From NCBI GenBank assembly GCA_947088195.1, contig CAMUFS010000113.1:1-8864 (forward strand): a stretch of DNA of 8,864 bases, in the 5' to 3' direction. Below, piece by piece: positions 7,747 to 8,864 of this stretch. Source of the DNA: an uncultured Clostridia bacterium (GTDB taxonomy: Bacteria > Bacillota > Clostridia > Lachnospirales > Lachnospiraceae). The notes under the pieces were generated by a model. The model saw only the letters and a program-made list of their open reading frames with translations. It was not told the origin of the DNA and did no database searches. A program made the position numbers and the translations under genes. Positions within the stretch are counted from its first letter, which is position 1. Each line of letters starts with the position of its first letter.

Positions 7747-8050
7747 ATTCTTCTGTATTTTCCTCCTCCGCTTCCGGATCCCTTTCCTCCAAAATCTCAA
7801 TCAAACGATTTCTAAACTCAAACTGAACCTTATCCTGAAAGCCAAGGGAATATATATGCTCTATATCCTCATGGTCAAAGACTGCTGTTGATTCAGAATC
7901 CAGATACCCCTCAGGATACGTACATCCACAATAATCATATACTTTTACATCATCACCCTTTAAATATTTTAAATATCCCAAAATCATTAAACGCTTTGTC
8001 GCTCCGCGCAAAGATACCACTGAGCCAACTGGCAATGTCCGTTCAAACAT
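7745..8050 (-). CDS. DUF4176 family protein (101 aa)
   Basis: This is a small, probably cytoplasmic protein with no signal peptide or membrane segment. Recognisable DUF4176 features in order are LPVGSVVSL (6-14), LMILGYL (21-27), VYDYCGCTYPEGY (about 37-49), FDHEDIEHIYSLGFQD (about 59-74) and a charged helical tail ending ENTEE. DUF4176 has no established biochemical function; it is often seen in Firmicutes T7SS loci, near effector genes. The start ATG at 8050 has AAAGGAG 9 nt upstream and lies 17 nt after the paralogous gene. It differs strongly from that neighbour in sequence while keeping the same motif order, so it is an old duplication. It may be an effector chaperone, adaptor or immunity-like protein; this is unproven. 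Confidence 0.85.
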   Translation of the reverse strand: MFERTLPVGSVVSLRGATKRLMILGYLKYLKGDDVKVYDYCGCTYPEGYLDSESTAVFDHEDIEHIYSLGFQDKVQFEFRNRLIEILEERDPEAEEENTEE

Positions 8051-8067
8051 ATCTATCTACTCCTTTC

Positions 8068-8406
8068 TTATTCCTCTGTGTTATGCTCTTCCTGTTTTTC
8101 GTCTGCCTTCTTTTCCTCTGCTAACACAATCATCTTCTCTGCAATTTCCTTTAATTTCTTCATAAATCCAAACGATTCACTATCCTGATATCCCATCGCA
8201 AGAACCTGAGCAATCTGTGTATGATCAAATGTATATACCTCACTCTCATCTCTCAGTCCAATCGGATATAAAAATCCTGAATAATCCCAGATATAACCCG
8301 GCTGCTGATTTGACTCTGCCAAGTAACCTGCAATCATAACTGCCGCGGTAGAGTTATGAAGTACCACAACTGTACCGATAGGAAACCTATTAATATCTCT
8401 TGTCAT
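8068..8406 (-). CDS. DUF4176 family protein, second copy (112 aa)
   Basis: This soluble 112-aa protein has the same motif order as its downstream neighbour: FPIGTVVVL (8-16), VMIAGYL (23-29), IWDYSGFLYPIGL (about 39-51), FDHTQIAQVLAMGYQD (about 60-75) and a helical tail rich in Lys/Glu that also ends NTEE. Its C-terminal helix is about 10 residues longer. Its AGGAGG site (8420-8415), 8 nt before the ATG, overlaps the TAG stop of the effector-like gene upstream, so it is translationally coupled to that gene. That coupling suggests it works with the upstream product, for example as a chaperone, adaptor or neutralising partner (inference). Function is not established for the family. Confidence 0.85.
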   Translation of the reverse strand: MTRDINRFPIGTVVVLHNSTAAVMIAGYLAESNQQPGYIWDYSGFLYPIGLRDESEVYTFDHTQIAQVLAMGYQDSESFGFMKKLKEIAEKMIVLAEEKKADEKQEEHNTEE

Positions 8407-8414
8407 AAATGATT

Positions 8415-8421
8415 CCTCCTA
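8415..8421 (-). promoter_or_regulatory. Stop/Shine-Dalgarno overlap between effector-like gene and first DUF4176 gene
   Basis: The minus strand reads TAGGAGG: the TAG that ends the beta-repeat protein (8421-8419) shares bases with the AGGAGG site of the 112-aa DUF4176 gene. Ribosomes ending the first gene are placed directly on the start region of the second. Confidence 0.8.
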
Positions 8422-8864
8422 TTTAAATAAATCCATAAAACTCGTCCATGCCGCCTGTGCATTATCTGCAATCGTGTCCACCATACCGCCAATATCTATC
8501 TCCAGCTTTACGCTTCCTCCAATTCCAATGGATGCCCCAATATCGGCACTGAGCACGCCATCCTTATAGCCAAATTCTGCATGAGCACCTACTCCTACAT
8601 TTACGCTTGCCTTAACTCCTACATCCCCTCCAAATACATTGACGCCGCCTTTTACAGATGCCTCCGCCGCTATAGCCTCTAATGACATATTTACATGCGC
8701 GGTAGGATTGATATTTCCCTCAGCGTCCCGCAGCCCAATCACTCCTGATAGACCCGCTCCAACTTTTCCCAGCGTCTCCTCAGCTTTTAAATAGATCCCT
8801 AGATTTTCATCGCCCAGCCGGATATTTTGAGACATTGTCAGAGCGGACACAGAACATCCCAGAT
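8419..8864 (-). CDS. C-terminal part of a Gly/Ala/Val-rich beta-repeat protein, T7SS effector-like, 5' partial
   Basis: The frame is open to the right edge, so only the last 147 or so residues are visible; a GTG at 8850 is in frame but has no evident ribosome binding site and is probably internal. The visible part has alternating small and hydrophobic residues broken by Gly: KGGVNVFGGDVGVKASVNVG, VGAHAEFGYKDGVLSADIGA, SIGIGGSVKLEIDIGG. It then ends in a short amphipathic helix, NAQAAWTSFMDLFK. It looks like the glycine-rich tails of large Clostridia T7SS (LXG-type) or polymorphic-toxin-like proteins, and the DUF4176 gene coupled behind it fits that context. I see no catalytic motif in this part. 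It might be a membrane-inserting or structural tail, or a toxin domain. The N-terminal half that would show an LXG or WXG100-like domain is not in the window. Confidence 0.7.
   Translation of the reverse strand, partial: LGCSVSALTMSQNIRLGDENLGIYLKAEETLGKVGAGLSGVIGLRDAEGNINPTAHVNMSLEAIAAEASVKGGVNVFGGDVGVKASVNVGVGAHAEFGYKDGVLSADIGASIGIGGSVKLEIDIGGMVDTIADNAQAAWTSFMDLFK

Noticed and set aside
7888..8124. Plus-strand 78-codon frame ending in a hydrophobic Phe/Leu run
   Set aside because: The hydrophobic tail is only the complement of Glu/Lys-rich codons in the DUF4176 gene; it spans two real genes antisense.
8848..8850. GTG as a true start of the beta-repeat protein
   Set aside because: The frame continues open to the window edge, no AGGAGG-like site precedes the GTG, and the visible sequence reads like the tail of a larger protein.

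Overview
The window looks like the distal part of an accessory secretion or surface locus from a low-GC Gram-positive bacterium, most likely a gut Clostridia/Lachnospiraceae-type member of the Bacillota. Supporting signs are AT-rich DNA, strong AGGAGG ribosome binding sites, a glycan-binding tryptophan/tyrosine-rich C-terminal repeat, an Rpn-family nuclease, and two DUF4176 proteins. DUF4176 is a family often met in Firmicutes type VII secretion (T7SSb) loci. The genus cannot be fixed from this sequence alone.

Layout: one tightly packed minus-strand block runs from the right edge to position 952. In transcription order it holds: (1) the C-terminal part of a Gly/Ala/Val-rich beta-repeat protein, resembling the tail of T7SS/polymorphic-toxin-like effectors (cut by the window edge); (2) a 112-aa DUF4176 protein; (3) a second, divergent 101-aa DUF4176 protein; (4) a 51-aa single-pass membrane protein starting at GTG; (5) a 945-aa transmembrane Ser/Thr kinase with a beta-propeller-like exterior; (6) a 1265-aa secreted multidomain surface protein with C-terminal cell-wall-binding repeats. 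Four of the five junctions are overlaps or share stop-codon/Shine-Dalgarno bases or lie within 17 nt, so the block is very probably one translationally coupled operon whose promoter lies outside the window.

On the left, a convergent plus-strand gene encodes the C-terminal part of an Rpn-family PD-(D/E)XK nuclease (recombination-promoting, mobile-element-like). The two transcription units meet in a roughly 220-bp AT-rich gap that contains one clear 13-bp hairpin, a likely bidirectional terminator.

Working model (inference): the kinase senses something outside the cell through its propeller and signals in the cytoplasm. The surface protein, whose start lies inside the kinase gene, is its most likely extracellular partner or output. 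The upstream effector-like protein and DUF4176 pair tie the block to a secretion system whose core genes (EssC, WXG100, YukD/EssB) are not visible here. No RNA genes, CRISPR arrays or insertion sequences were seen.
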